This document shows, piece by piece, positions 44,801 through 52,370 of a stretch of DNA of 64,000 bases (its first letter is position 1; each line of letters begins with the position of its first letter). The position numbers were made by a program, and so were the translations under genes. The stretch comes from Lachnospiraceae bacterium (GTDB taxonomy: Bacteria > Bacillota > Clostridia > Lachnospirales > Lachnospiraceae), in NCBI GenBank assembly GCA_024403615.1, contig JAKSRM010000010.1:1-64000 (forward strand), read 5' to 3'. Below the pieces are notes generated by a model. That model was not told where the DNA came from. It ran no database searches and saw nothing but the letters and a program-made list of their open reading frames with translations.

Positions 44801-45934
44801 AGTTTCTCTCTTCCGTGGAGCACCCGTACCAAAATTTCTTCTTTGTTTCTTGCCTGCGTTAAAAGAATTAACATAAGCACTATAAGAACCTGCTTCGGAT
44901 TCCCGGAACATTTTGTTATATTCTTCTTTACTCTTATATTTCTTGATGACTGCTTTTAAAATTTGCAAATCTTTTGCATGTTTTTCATATTCTTTTACTC
45001 TTGCTTCGGATAAATACTGAGATCCTTTCATAATTCCCGCTAAGGTTCCAAGATCATAAATTTCTTTTAAAGCTTGAATAACTGAAAACCGCTCGTCACC
45101 TAATTTTTCTATGATTTCTGGAATCTTGTCTTCAAATCCAAAATCAGAAAAACAGATTTCAACTTTTTCTTCCAGTTCTTCAAATATTTTTTTTGCGTCA
45201 ATCTTTAAACCACAAATAGCTTGGATACATTCCAGTTCTTTTTTCTGTCCTTTTTGAATATTGATTAATTCTGCAATAGTTTCTTTTTTTCTAGTTCTGG
45301 AATAATCTCTATTGCTAAGAATTTCTTCTAACTTACTTGGGTCGATTGATGGCAAACAAATGCCAGCAACTTCTTCTAAGGAGCTTGCCATGATATAAAG
45401 TGCTTCCTGCATACTTTGTCCATTATCATCGGACCCTAAACTTGCATTCAAAAAGTGACCCCTATGTTTAAACATATTTAATAAAGCAAGATATACTAAT
45501 CTCACATCATGAGGCTCACTATTTATAATTAATTCTTTTCTTAAATGAAAGACGGTAGGATATTGTTTAAAATAATCTTTGTCCTTATAGTTTTTGTCAT
45601 TAAATAATCCGTTTGGAGTTTTAACTTCCTCGTCTTTATCTTCTAACCAGTATTTACTATTTTCTAAACGCTGATAAAAGTTTGGATCAACTTTGTTGAT
45701 TTCTTCCTGAAAGAAATCTTTCAGCATTCCAATTCGAACAACTTCTCTTTGCCGTCTTCTTCGACTTACACGATTTGTCCTTCTTTCCACAGCAGTTTTT
45801 GCTTCTTCAAATTCTCGGACTCCCCATAAGTCCTTTCCTTTTTTTCGCAGAATATTATATTGACCATCAGTTACTGCCCAACCAACAGAACTTGTTCCCA
45901 TATCTAATCCTAAATAATATTTTTGTTTATCCAT
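41873..45934 (-). CDS. cas9: CRISPR-associated endonuclease Cas9 (type II-A)
   Basis: 1353 residues from the ATG at 45932-45934, placed by AAAGGAGACAG; a short in-frame extension has no ribosome-binding site. RuvC-I is YYLGLDMGTSSVGW (D11), then the Arg-rich bridge helix RRTNRVSRRRRQREVVR, a long recognition lobe, RuvC-II VFIEMTR (E778), HNH YDIDHIYPR (H863) with NLVLVNKQSNAHKSD, RuvC-III ELHHAKDAYLN (H997, D1000) and a C-terminal PAM-interacting region of about 250 residues. All nuclease residues are intact, so it should cut both strands. It is more AT-rich than the neighbouring housekeeping genes, suggesting acquisition by transfer. Confidence 0.98.
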   Translation of the reverse strand: MDKQKYYLGLDMGTSSVGWAVTDGQYNILRKKGKDLWGVREFEEAKTAVERRTNRVSRRRRQREVVRIGMLKDFFQEEINKVDPNFYQRLENSKYWLEDKDEEVKTPNGLFNDKNYKDKDYFKQYPTVFHLRKELIINSEPHDVRLVYLALLNMFKHRGHFLNASLGSDDNGQSMQEALYIMASSLEEVAGICLPSIDPSKLEEILSNRDYSRTRKKETIAELINIQKGQKKELECIQAICGLKIDAKKIFEELEEKVEICFSDFGFEDKIPEIIEKLGDERFSVIQALKEIYDLGTLAGIMKGSQYLSEARVKEYEKHAKDLQILKAVIKKYKSKEEYNKMFRESEAGSYSAYVNSFNAGKKQRRNFGTGAPRKRETFYAYVKKQLKDLPETDEQVLYILDEISKETFMPKQLTASNGVIPNQVHLKEMKKILSNAETYLPFLKEKDESNLTISERIIALFSFQIPYYIGPTSENSKKNNGNGWVVRKEEGAVLPWNYEDKIDVKATAEAFISRMVRRCTFISGEQVLPKCSLEYEAYCVLNEINNLKINDEKISVELKQKIYVDLFEKGKKVTRNQLEKYLVGCGALTENDKLTGIDININNSLSSYGKFLKIFGDDMKKDTYKKMAEDIIFWSTLYGDSKAFLKAQIKEHYPELSEENLKLVLGLKFKDWGNLSKELLELPGCEKGIGEKLSLIRALWETNNNFMELLYSPDFTFKEELEERQNQMKKGLSDFDLDDLNDWYFSAPVKKMIWQTIKIIKEIEYVMGHAPEKVFIEMTRSDEQKGDLGRKNSREKQLIELYKNIKDETHLWKEEIEKAGASGTIKSKKMYLYFLQMGRDMYTGQPIDLDDLFNDNLYDIDHIYPRHFVKDDNINNNLVLVNKQSNAHKSDIYPLEPRIRNSEKVRQLWKLLNEKKLLSDEKYRRLLGTKEFTEEQKADFIARQLVETGQATKGVADILKQVLPSTEIVYSKAGNVSSFRQDRDFIKNRNVNELHHAKDAYLNIVVGNVYLTKFTKSPLNYIKTEYSQKNNSYHLYKMFDYDVERNGEKAWVAAKDGNPGTISTVRKMMSKNTPIVTRQSFVGHGSIANATLYGKNQTKDEGYIPLKISDSKMLDVKKYGGYSSVSTAYFFLVERKVKGKSVRTIETLPIYMKEIVDKDPSQLEQYCVDALGFTEEFSIRVRKINIQSLVKLNGYYVHLSGKTGKQFSLRNAVNLIVDDSWSGYIKLIEKFAESKNISNEITKEKNIEFYEYLSKKLNSTLFLLKPNNIALRVTEGRESFNKLSIEKQVFVLGQILILSSIGTNTADLSLIGGSSSSGKMYLGKDISNKKEIVLVNQSVTGLFESRVNLQTV

Positions 45935-45959
45935 TAATCTGTCTCCTTTCATATATCTA

Positions 45960-45988
45960 TTGACAGGTTTTATTTTTGGTGTTATTTT
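45960..45988 (+). promoter_or_regulatory. tracrRNA promoter
   Basis: TTGACA (45960-45965), 17-base spacer and TATTTT (45983-45988) on the plus strand. Initiation about seven bases later falls at the first base of the anti-repeat. Confidence 0.75.
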
Positions 45989-45994
45989 ACAAGA

Positions 45995-46086
45995 GAATTA
46001 ACAAAGCGAGTGCAAATAAGGTTTATCCGACATCGCTGTAAAGTCCGCATTGTGCGGGTTAAAGTCTTCGAAAGAAGACTTTTTTG
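45995..46086 (+). ncRNA. tracrRNA
   Basis: Bases 45995-46007 (GAATTAACAAAGC) are a perfect complement to repeat positions 9-21 in crRNA orientation. After a GAGT bulge, GCAAAT pairs with the first repeat bases, reproducing the lower stem-bulge-upper stem of the streptococcal duplex. The nexus follows as AAGGTTTATCCGACATCGC, comparable to AAGGCTAGTCCG of the streptococcal tracrRNA. Then come the hairpin CCGCA-TTG-TGCGG and the terminator AAAGTCTTC-GAAA-GAAGACTTT with a T run. About 92 nt; strand is opposite to cas9. Confidence 0.92.
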
Positions 46087-46107
46087 TTGCACTTCTTTTA
46101 TGAAATT

Positions 46108-46136
46108 ATTATACATTTCAATCATTTTCACTTCAA
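46108..46136 (-). promoter_or_regulatory. Predicted cas operon promoter
   Basis: Minus-strand TTGAAG (46131-46136), 17-base spacer and TATAAT (46108-46113). Transcription would begin near 46101 and give a leader of about 165 bases that runs antisense through the whole tracrRNA gene. Confidence 0.65.
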
Positions 46137-46226
46137 TAATCTCAATTTGGTTTTCCCTTGTATTCTTTTATTATATAATAGTTACTGTCAGAAAAACGGA
46201 CTTGTAATTATTTAAAGGAAAAAATT

Positions 46227-47276
46227 ATGCGAAATCACGAAGTAACAGAAACTCATAAATTACTGAAGGATGGAAATCTGGTAGAGCCAGGCTGGTCAAA
46301 ACAGCTTTTGCAGGAATATAACCGAGCAGACATTCGTGCCCCGAAATTCCGAATTAAGGAATGGGACTATTATATGATCATGGCAGGTGACTATGCCATA
46401 GCCTTGACTATTTCTGATGATGGCTATATCGGTCTTCAGTCGGCTTCCCTTCTGGAATTAAATGAAACCCCTTGGGAACATACGGAAACCGTATTAAATG
46501 CCTTTCCTATGGGAAAATTTAAGCTTCCTTCCGACTCTTCTCATGGAATTACTGCCTACAACGACAAACGCTTGTCCATGAAATTCGAAGTAATAGAAGA
46601 TAAAAATTCTTCTGGGGAAGTAACGAGCCGCCGTCGTCATCTGACCTGTCAGTTTGACAAATTCTATCAGGGGAAATCGTTCTCCTGTGACATAACGTTG
46701 TATCAGCCAGAAATGGACACCATGGTCATCGCTACTCCATGGCCAAAGAACCACCGCTTCTACTACAACCAGAAAATCAACTGCATGCCGGCCGAAGGCT
46801 GGGCGGAATTCGACGGAAAGCGCTATACTTTTAACCCAGAAAAAGATTACGGTACCTTGGACTGGGGACGGGGCGTATGGACCTACGATAACATGTGGCA
46901 TTGGGGCTCCGGAAACGGAAAAGTGGAAGGTCATGATTTCGGTTTCAACTTAGGTTACGGCTTCGGCGACACAAAAGCCGCATCCGAAAATATTATTTTC
47001 TACGACGGAAAAGCTCATAAACTGGATGATGTTACCTTCAACATCCCAGAAGACAGTTACACGAAACCTTGGACCATTACTTCTTCCGACGGCCGCTTTG
47101 AAATGGACTTCCTTCCGGTGTTAGACCGTGCAGCCAAAATTGATGTAAAAGTTATTGTAACCGACCAGCATCAAGTATTCGGAAAACTTTCCGGAACAGC
47201 GGTTTTAGATGATGGAACGGTGGTAGAAGTAAAAGACCTAATGTGCTTCTTTGAAAGAGTCCATAACAAATATTAA
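46227..47276 (+). CDS. DUF2804 domain protein
   Basis: 349 residues, TAAAGGAAAAAA upstream; a TATAAT at 46174-46179 is a likely -10 box. Shared features with the 16835 protein are the N-terminal LLKDGNLVEPGWSKQLLQEY, the central DYGTLDWGRGVWTYDNMW and FNLGYGFGDTKAASENIIFY, then DDVTFNIPED. Beta-rich, cytoplasmic, function unknown. Stands alone next to the cas locus and is less AT-rich than cas9, so it marks the chromosomal flank. Confidence 0.82.
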   Translation: MRNHEVTETHKLLKDGNLVEPGWSKQLLQEYNRADIRAPKFRIKEWDYYMIMAGDYAIALTISDDGYIGLQSASLLELNETPWEHTETVLNAFPMGKFKLPSDSSHGITAYNDKRLSMKFEVIEDKNSSGEVTSRRRHLTCQFDKFYQGKSFSCDITLYQPEMDTMVIATPWPKNHRFYYNQKINCMPAEGWAEFDGKRYTFNPEKDYGTLDWGRGVWTYDNMWHWGSGNGKVEGHDFGFNLGYGFGDTKAASENIIFYDGKAHKLDDVTFNIPEDSYTKPWTITSSDGRFEMDFLPVLDRAAKIDVKVIVTDQHQVFGKLSGTAVLDDGTVVEVKDLMCFFERVHNKY

Positions 47277-47281
47277 GATAA

Positions 47282-47312
47282 AAAAAGACCTACCACAAAG
47301 GCAGGTCTTTTT
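47282..47312. terminator. Bidirectional terminator
   Basis: AAAAAGACCT (47282-47291)/AGGTCTTTTT (47303-47312), between convergent genes. Confidence 0.85.
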
Positions 47313-47333
47313 ATTCATTTGATTTTTCGGTTT

Positions 47334-48575
47334 TTAAATAATCTGGAACAAATAAAACTTCAGATAATCGGTTTCCGGTACATTCCAAAGAATCGGATGA
47401 TCCGGTCCTTGTTGCCGCATCTCAATCTGCTTTAACTCTACGCCAGCATCTTTCGCCGCGCTCTGAATCATTCGTTCAAACTGCTCATGAGGCATAAAAT
47501 GACTGCAGGAAGCAGTTGCCAGATAGCCACCTCTTGGAAGCAGTTTCATGGCCCGGAAATTAATTTCTTTATAGCCCTTTTCTGCTCGAGACACTGTCTT
47601 TCTGGATTTCGTGAACGCCGGTGGATCCAAAATAATGAAATCGTACGGATAGTCACTCTTCACCAGAAGATATGGCAAAAGGTCGAAAACATCTGCCTTT
47701 TTGAAATCCATTACATCGGTTAACCCGTTCCGCTCCGCATTCTTTCTCGCCATTTCAATAGCCGTTTCAGAAATATCCACCGCAGTAACATGTTTCGCAC
47801 CGCCTTTGGCTGCATTCATAGCAAAGGATCCCGTATGGGTAAAGCAATCTAAAACGATTTTTCCCTTTGCTAGTCTTCCAACGGCCTCATGGTTAAATTT
47901 CTGGTCCAGGAAGAAGCCGGTTTTCTGTCCATTTTCTACATCCACTTCATAGAAAATTCCGTTTTCTTCCATCTCAACGACTGCCGACTCTGGAATCGGT
48001 TTTCCTTCCAATTCATACCAGCCTTTATAGCTTTCCATGCCTTCCAAACGCCGGATGGCAACGTCATTTCGCTCATAAAGACCGCGAATTGGGAAACCTT
48101 TCTCTTCACATTTTTTAACCAGCTTCGGGAACAGCAAGTCCTTTATTTTTTCAATGCCGATAGAAAGCACCTGAACGGAAAGCAGGTCGTGGAATAAATC
48201 CACGGTCAATCCCGGAAAACCGTCGGATTCTCCGAAAATCACACGGAATCCATCCATGTTGTCCCGGTCCATAACGGTCAGTCGGTAATCTAAAGCATAC
48301 TGAACCCGTCTCTCCCAAAAGGCTTCGTTAAAAGTGTCGTTAGCATTTCTGGAAATGATACGGACACGAATCTTACTATTGGCGCTGTAAAAACCGCTGC
48401 CAATATATTTTCCCTTTGGAGAAAGGACATCCACAATGGCACCGTTGGCGATTTCTCCAACGCTTACTTCTTCTGCGTCAATGTCGGACTCGTAAACCCA
48501 TGGATGACCGGTAGAAAGCCACCGCTCTCCTTTTTGTGAAACGAATATTTTGTTATATTCACGTTCTATTTTCAT
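47334..48575 (-). CDS. RlmI-like class I SAM-dependent rRNA methyltransferase
   Basis: 413 residues. An N-terminal PUA-like domain (VSQKGERWLSTGHPWVYESD, residues about 12-31) precedes the methyltransferase. SAM-binding motif I is VLDCFTHTGSFAMNAAKGG, motif IV is ILDPPAFTKS, and the late motif TASCSHFM holds the Cys expected in 5-methylcytidine enzymes. The layout is that of RlmI, which methylates 23S rRNA. The start codon shares one base with the stop of the MscS gene (TAATG), so translation is coupled. Confidence 0.87.
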   Translation of the reverse strand: MKIEREYNKIFVSQKGERWLSTGHPWVYESDIDAEEVSVGEIANGAIVDVLSPKGKYIGSGFYSANSKIRVRIISRNANDTFNEAFWERRVQYALDYRLTVMDRDNMDGFRVIFGESDGFPGLTVDLFHDLLSVQVLSIGIEKIKDLLFPKLVKKCEEKGFPIRGLYERNDVAIRRLEGMESYKGWYELEGKPIPESAVVEMEENGIFYEVDVENGQKTGFFLDQKFNHEAVGRLAKGKIVLDCFTHTGSFAMNAAKGGAKHVTAVDISETAIEMARKNAERNGLTDVMDFKKADVFDLLPYLLVKSDYPYDFIILDPPAFTKSRKTVSRAEKGYKEINFRAMKLLPRGGYLATASCSHFMPHEQFERMIQSAAKDAGVELKQIEMRQQGPDHPILWNVPETDYLKFYLFQII

Positions 48576-49381
48576 TAGTCGTTTTTAATATGAACATCTA
48601 ACTGGTTGAATGGAACTACGATGCCTTCTGCTTTGAATGCCTGCTCTGCTGCTTGAAGAAGTGCAAAGTATGTATCCCAGTAATTTGCACTCTTGCACCA
48701 TGCTCTCATGGTGATCTTCATGCCGTTTCCAGCGCCGTAGTCAGAAATACGTGCGAATGGAGCAGGGTCATTGAGAACCAGTTCTTCTTTTTCGCAGATT
48801 CCTAAAAGAACAGCTTTAACTTTTTCTGGATCATTTCCAGCTACGGAGAAGTCCCAATCAACTCTTCTAAGATCTTTCTCTGAGAAGTTTACAACGGTTC
48901 CTGTGGAAAGTCCGCTATTTGGAAGGTAAACTGCTTTGTTATCTACGGTAATAATCTTTGTGTAGCAGATTTTGATTTCTTCAACCGTTCCTTCATGTCC
49001 CTGAGCGCTGATGTAATCGCCAAGTTTGAAAGGACGAGTAACCAGAATCATAACGCCACCTGCTAAGTTGCTTAAGGTACCGTTAACTGCTAAGCCAACG
49101 CAAACACCTAAAGAAGCGATAACTGCGCTAAGTCCGCCAGTTTCAATTCCTACATAACCGATTAAGCATACAACTACAAGAATCTTCAGAGCGATTTTTC
49201 CTGCGTAGCCTAAAGTTTTTGCTAAAGTTTCATCAAGTTTTCCTTTTTCCAGTAACTTTTTAAGCAGTTTGTCTACAACTACATTGATAACCTTAAAAGC
49301 AATAATCAGAATGATGATTGCAATAACAAGGCGAATTCCGGAAGTAGTTGCCCAGTCAACTACTGTGTTTACAAATCCCAT
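48575..49381 (-). CDS. Small-conductance mechanosensitive channel (MscS family)
   Basis: 268 residues, GAGGAGGAACAC upstream. Three transmembrane segments at about 15-35, 60-80 and 85-115 include the pore-lining helix (LAVNGTLSNLAGGVMILVTRP), then the beta domain FKLGDYISAQGHEGTVEEI. MscS channels release solutes under osmotic downshock. A promoter candidate lies at 49444-49472 and a GCAGC/GCTGC hairpin sits just before the ribosome-binding site. Confidence 0.9.
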   Translation of the reverse strand: MGFVNTVVDWATTSGIRLVIAIIILIIAFKVINVVVDKLLKKLLEKGKLDETLAKTLGYAGKIALKILVVVCLIGYVGIETGGLSAVIASLGVCVGLAVNGTLSNLAGGVMILVTRPFKLGDYISAQGHEGTVEEIKICYTKIITVDNKAVYLPNSGLSTGTVVNFSEKDLRRVDWDFSVAGNDPEKVKAVLLGICEKEELVLNDPAPFARISDYGAGNGMKITMRAWCKSANYWDTYFALLQAAEQAFKAEGIVVPFNQLDVHIKND

Positions 49382-49443
49382 TTGTGTTCCTCCTCTTGCA
49401 GCTTTTCGCTGCGTATTTTTATATTTTTTCTTTTTACGATTTT

Positions 49444-49472
49444 AATTTAACAGTACCGACCCTAAAAATCAA
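49444..49472 (-). promoter_or_regulatory. Promoter candidate for the MscS gene
   Basis: Minus-strand TTGATT (49467-49472), 17-base spacer and TAAATT (49444-49449), overlapping the end of the upstream radical SAM gene. Confidence 0.5.
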
Positions 49473-50668
49473 TGACCGCTTTCTGCTAATTTTTGCATAA
49501 TCTCATTTGGATTTTTTCCCTCGGTAGAAAGCTTCATAATTTCATGCATAATCGGGTCTGCGTGTGCGAAAAATTTCTTTAATCCAGCGCAAAGATAGTA
49601 CTGTCCTTCTTCTCCATCTTTACTAAGACCGATGCGGTCTTTCGGACAGCCTCCGTTACAGCAGGAAAGGTATTTGCATTCCTTACATTCCTTCGTCAAT
49701 CCATCCCTCTTATAATTTCCGAAAGCCTTCTGCTCGTCGCTTTCCAACATATCTTCCAAAGTTTTATAGACAGAGGTTCCATCCGGTCCTGGAACAGAGC
49801 TTCCTAAGGTTCCCAACCGATGCTCATAATCTACGAAATGGTCACAGGAATAGATGCCACCGTCTTCTTCCGCAATCAACGCCCGGCCACAGGTCGGTGC
49901 CATCCAACATAGACTGGCTTCTCCACCAGCCCATACTTTAGCCGTTTCCGCAAATAGCTGCACATCCAGCTTTCCTAAATCCTTCCGTACCCATTCATCA
50001 AATATTGCAATCAGAAAATCACCGTATTTTTCCGGCGTTACGGACTCTTTTGCAAAACTGCCGTCTTCTTTCCAGACTACGATGGGAATAAACTGCATCC
50101 ACTCCGCACCCAGATTTTTCAGTCCCTGATAAACTCCAAGAGGATCTTCTGCGCTATCAGAGCTAACGGTACATAAAAAATCTACATGAACTCCAGCTTT
50201 TCGAAGCTTTTCTGCATTTCGACAGATTTTATTATAGGTCGGATTGCCTCCAGCATCGGGGCGATTTTTGTCATGAACCCATTTGGCACCATCCATACTT
50301 AAGCCAACATCGAAGCGGTTTTCTTTCAGGAATTTCGCCCAGGCATCATTAATAAGAAGGCCGTTAGTCTGGAGATTATTCCAGGCTGCCCAGCCTTCCG
50401 GCAGATGTTTCTTTTCCAGTTCTACTACTTTTTTGTAAAAGTCCATGCCTGCGATGGTCGGCTCGCCGCCATGCCATACGAAAGAAACTACCGGACCCGA
50501 GCTAGCTTCGATGGTTTCCTGAATCAGGCGCTCTGCAAGAGAGAAACTCATGCGAGCCTGTTTTTCATGGGTCGAATACTGTCCCTTGTCCAGGTAGTAG
50601 CAATAGTGGCATTTCATGTTACAGCGGCTGCCAACCGGCTTGGCCATTACCACGAAAGGTTCTTTCAT
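49469..50668 (-). CDS. Anaerobic sulfatase-maturase-like radical SAM/SPASM enzyme
   Basis: 399 residues. The radical SAM cluster motif CNMKCHYC (C16, C20, C23) is followed by VVSFVWHGGEPTIAG (SAM-binding GGEP). The C-terminal SPASM region has many Cys residues, among them CWMAPTCGRALIAE, CDHFVDY, CKECKYLSCC and CNGGCPKDR. This matches anSME, which oxidises Cys or Ser to formylglycine in sulfatases. No sulfatase lies in the window, so the substrate is elsewhere or different. The start is one base after the stop of the dienelactone hydrolase gene. Confidence 0.87.
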   Translation of the reverse strand: MKEPFVVMAKPVGSRCNMKCHYCYYLDKGQYSTHEKQARMSFSLAERLIQETIEASSGPVVSFVWHGGEPTIAGMDFYKKVVELEKKHLPEGWAAWNNLQTNGLLINDAWAKFLKENRFDVGLSMDGAKWVHDKNRPDAGGNPTYNKICRNAEKLRKAGVHVDFLCTVSSDSAEDPLGVYQGLKNLGAEWMQFIPIVVWKEDGSFAKESVTPEKYGDFLIAIFDEWVRKDLGKLDVQLFAETAKVWAGGEASLCWMAPTCGRALIAEEDGGIYSCDHFVDYEHRLGTLGSSVPGPDGTSVYKTLEDMLESDEQKAFGNYKRDGLTKECKECKYLSCCNGGCPKDRIGLSKDGEEGQYYLCAGLKKFFAHADPIMHEIMKLSTEGKNPNEIMQKLAESGH

Positions 50669-50669
50669 A

Positions 50670-51434
50670 TTATTTCAGATGCTTATCAAAGAAAGCTAAG
50701 GTCTTATTCCAGCCATCCATAGCAGCTTCCTGACGGTACATCGGGCTGTGGTAATACCACATACCATGTCCTGCTCCGTCGTAACGATGGAACTCGTAGT
50801 CCTTGCCTAATTCTTTTAACCGAGCTTCCAGAATGTCTACTTCTTCCTTTGTTGGGCTAACGTCTTCGTTGCCGAAAATTCCCAACAGAGGACACTGCAG
50901 ATTTTCTGCATAGTCAATTGGAGCTACTGGTCTCTTCGGTGTCAGTTTTTCCGGAGGAGTTACAACTCCGCCGCCCCAGCAGTCAACTGCTGCATCAACG
51001 CCTTCTACGGTGCAAGCTGCTAAGAAGGTGTGGCGTCCGCCACTGCACATTCCGATAACGCCTGCTTTTCCGTTGGAGTTTGCCTGATTATGTAAAAAAC
51101 TAAGAGCGCTTGCTGTGTTTTCCATTACCTCGTCATCACTTGCGCCACCTGCTTCCATAGCCTTTTTAGCAACTTCTGCAGGAGTTCCATGGCCAAATTC
51201 CTCATAAAGGTTCGGGCAAACTACGCTATAACCGTGCTGGGTAAAACGTCTTGCTGCTTCACGACAGAATTCATCCCAGCCTGGCATGTGTGGAATCAGA
51301 ACGATTCCCGGAAATGGACCATTTCCTAACGGTCTGGACCAATATCCTCTGACATATCCGCCATTCTCTTTTGGAATCATGACGGTCTCGGCGATCATGC
51401 CTTCATATTCGCCTGTATTCAGGTCATTCCACAT
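50670..51434 (-). CDS. Dienelactone hydrolase family protein
   Basis: 254 residues, CGAAAGGAGTC upstream. Alpha/beta-hydrolase with the nucleophile elbow GMCSGG (Cys, as in dienelactone hydrolase), Asp in GIFGNEDVSP and His in YDGAGHGMWYY. First strand segment FPGIVLIPHMPGWDEFC is typical. Cytoplasmic hydrolase of cyclic esters or similar; substrate unknown. Operon: lipoprotein at 51459 (24-base gap), this gene, anSME-like gene. Confidence 0.88.
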   Translation of the reverse strand: MWNDLNTGEYEGMIAETVMIPKENGGYVRGYWSRPLGNGPFPGIVLIPHMPGWDEFCREAARRFTQHGYSVVCPNLYEEFGHGTPAEVAKKAMEAGGASDDEVMENTASALSFLHNQANSNGKAGVIGMCSGGRHTFLAACTVEGVDAAVDCWGGGVVTPPEKLTPKRPVAPIDYAENLQCPLLGIFGNEDVSPTKEEVDILEARLKELGKDYEFHRYDGAGHGMWYYHSPMYRQEAAMDGWNKTLAFFDKHLK

Positions 51435-51458
51435 AATTTGACTCCTTTCGTTTCTATA

Positions 51459-52193
51459 TTATTCTGAAATATATTCTTTCCATGCTTCCCAAGCAGGATG
51501 TCCTTCTCTTGCAAAGACATAACGGCACGCTTCATTCAAATCGATGTAAATTAGACCATCTTCTGTGATTGCGCCTACGCTAGTATCATTATAGAAGAAT
51601 TCATTATCTTCTAAAATAGTATCATAGTGACAATCTTCACCTTCCAGGACCATATCAATAGATCCATCTTCGTTCAGAGTCAAAGATTCGCCCTGTTCCA
51701 AATAGAAGGTTCCTTCTTCCGTTAAATCTACAGAATAAGCAACGGCATCATAGTATCCATAAATGCTCTGCTGATTTCCGGAAGTTTCTGTCTGTCCACC
51801 AGTCTGGCTTCCTGCAATTTCCTCACATACAAAGGTAATATCCAAACCCATGTCCATCCAATTCTCAATTTTTAATACACCGTTGGCAAGAGTTCCTGAC
51901 AGAGAAACTCCACCGCCGGTTAATTCAATCTGATCTCCCGTTAATGTCCATGATAAGTTACCGGTGGATCCATCCTTAGCTAATTTTGCTTTACCGCCAC
52001 TGAGTAATTCAATCGTAACGACACTATCAAAGATTTCATCTGCGGACAATTCCATGCCAAACATTTCTGCAGATGCCATTGTGTAAACACCAGCATTAGG
52101 ATCTGTTTCTCCGGAACCACCACCAGAACTGCCACAACCTACAAGTGTCAAAAGAAGTGTTGCGATTAATACTGCTACAAAACCTTTTTTCAT
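51459..52193 (-). CDS. Hypothetical lipoprotein
   Basis: 244 residues, AAAAGGAGTC upstream. Lipobox LTLVGC with Cys20, then a Gly/Ser-rich linker. The mature part has repeated beta-strand units (KAKLAKDGSTGNLSWTLTGD, GDQIELTGGGVSLSGTL), resembling small extracytoplasmic lipocalin-like or DUF domains frequent in Lachnospiraceae. Exported and membrane anchored. Strong promoter at 52250-52278. No function is proposed. Confidence 0.75.
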   Translation of the reverse strand: MKKGFVAVLIATLLLTLVGCGSSGGGSGETDPNAGVYTMASAEMFGMELSADEIFDSVVTIELLSGGKAKLAKDGSTGNLSWTLTGDQIELTGGGVSLSGTLANGVLKIENWMDMGLDITFVCEEIAGSQTGGQTETSGNQQSIYGYYDAVAYSVDLTEEGTFYLEQGESLTLNEDGSIDMVLEGEDCHYDTILEDNEFFYNDTSVGAITEDGLIYIDLNEACRYVFAREGHPAWEAWKEYISE

Positions 52194-52249
52194 ACCTTGA
52201 CTCCTTTTCTTTTTTACCCAAAACTATATTTCACTACCTTAATAAAGTG

Positions 52250-52278
52250 ATTATATAAATAACAATCTCTATTATCAA
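52250..52278 (-). promoter_or_regulatory. Promoter of the lipoprotein-DLH-anSME unit
   Basis: Minus-strand TTGATA (52273-52278), 17-base spacer and consensus TATAAT (52250-52255). Confidence 0.8.
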
Positions 52279-52299
52279 GACTTTCCCTTTGTTCTTTTA

Positions 52300-52328
52300 T
52301 TGCGGTTTAATTTTGCCCGTGTTATACT
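52300..52328 (+). promoter_or_regulatory. Promoter of the UroD-like gene
   Basis: TTGCGG (52300-52305), 17-base spacer and TATACT (52323-52328); divergent from the promoter at 52250-52278 with 21 bases between their -35 boxes. Confidence 0.7.
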
Positions 52329-52370
52329 ATTTTCAAAATAATATATGTATAAAAATTGGAGGGAAAAACT

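Noticed and set aside
45935..46226. A streptococcal-like long tracrRNA form acting as a natural guide against the cas promoter
   Set aside because: No repeat-like segment or guide matching the cas promoter was found upstream of the anti-repeat.
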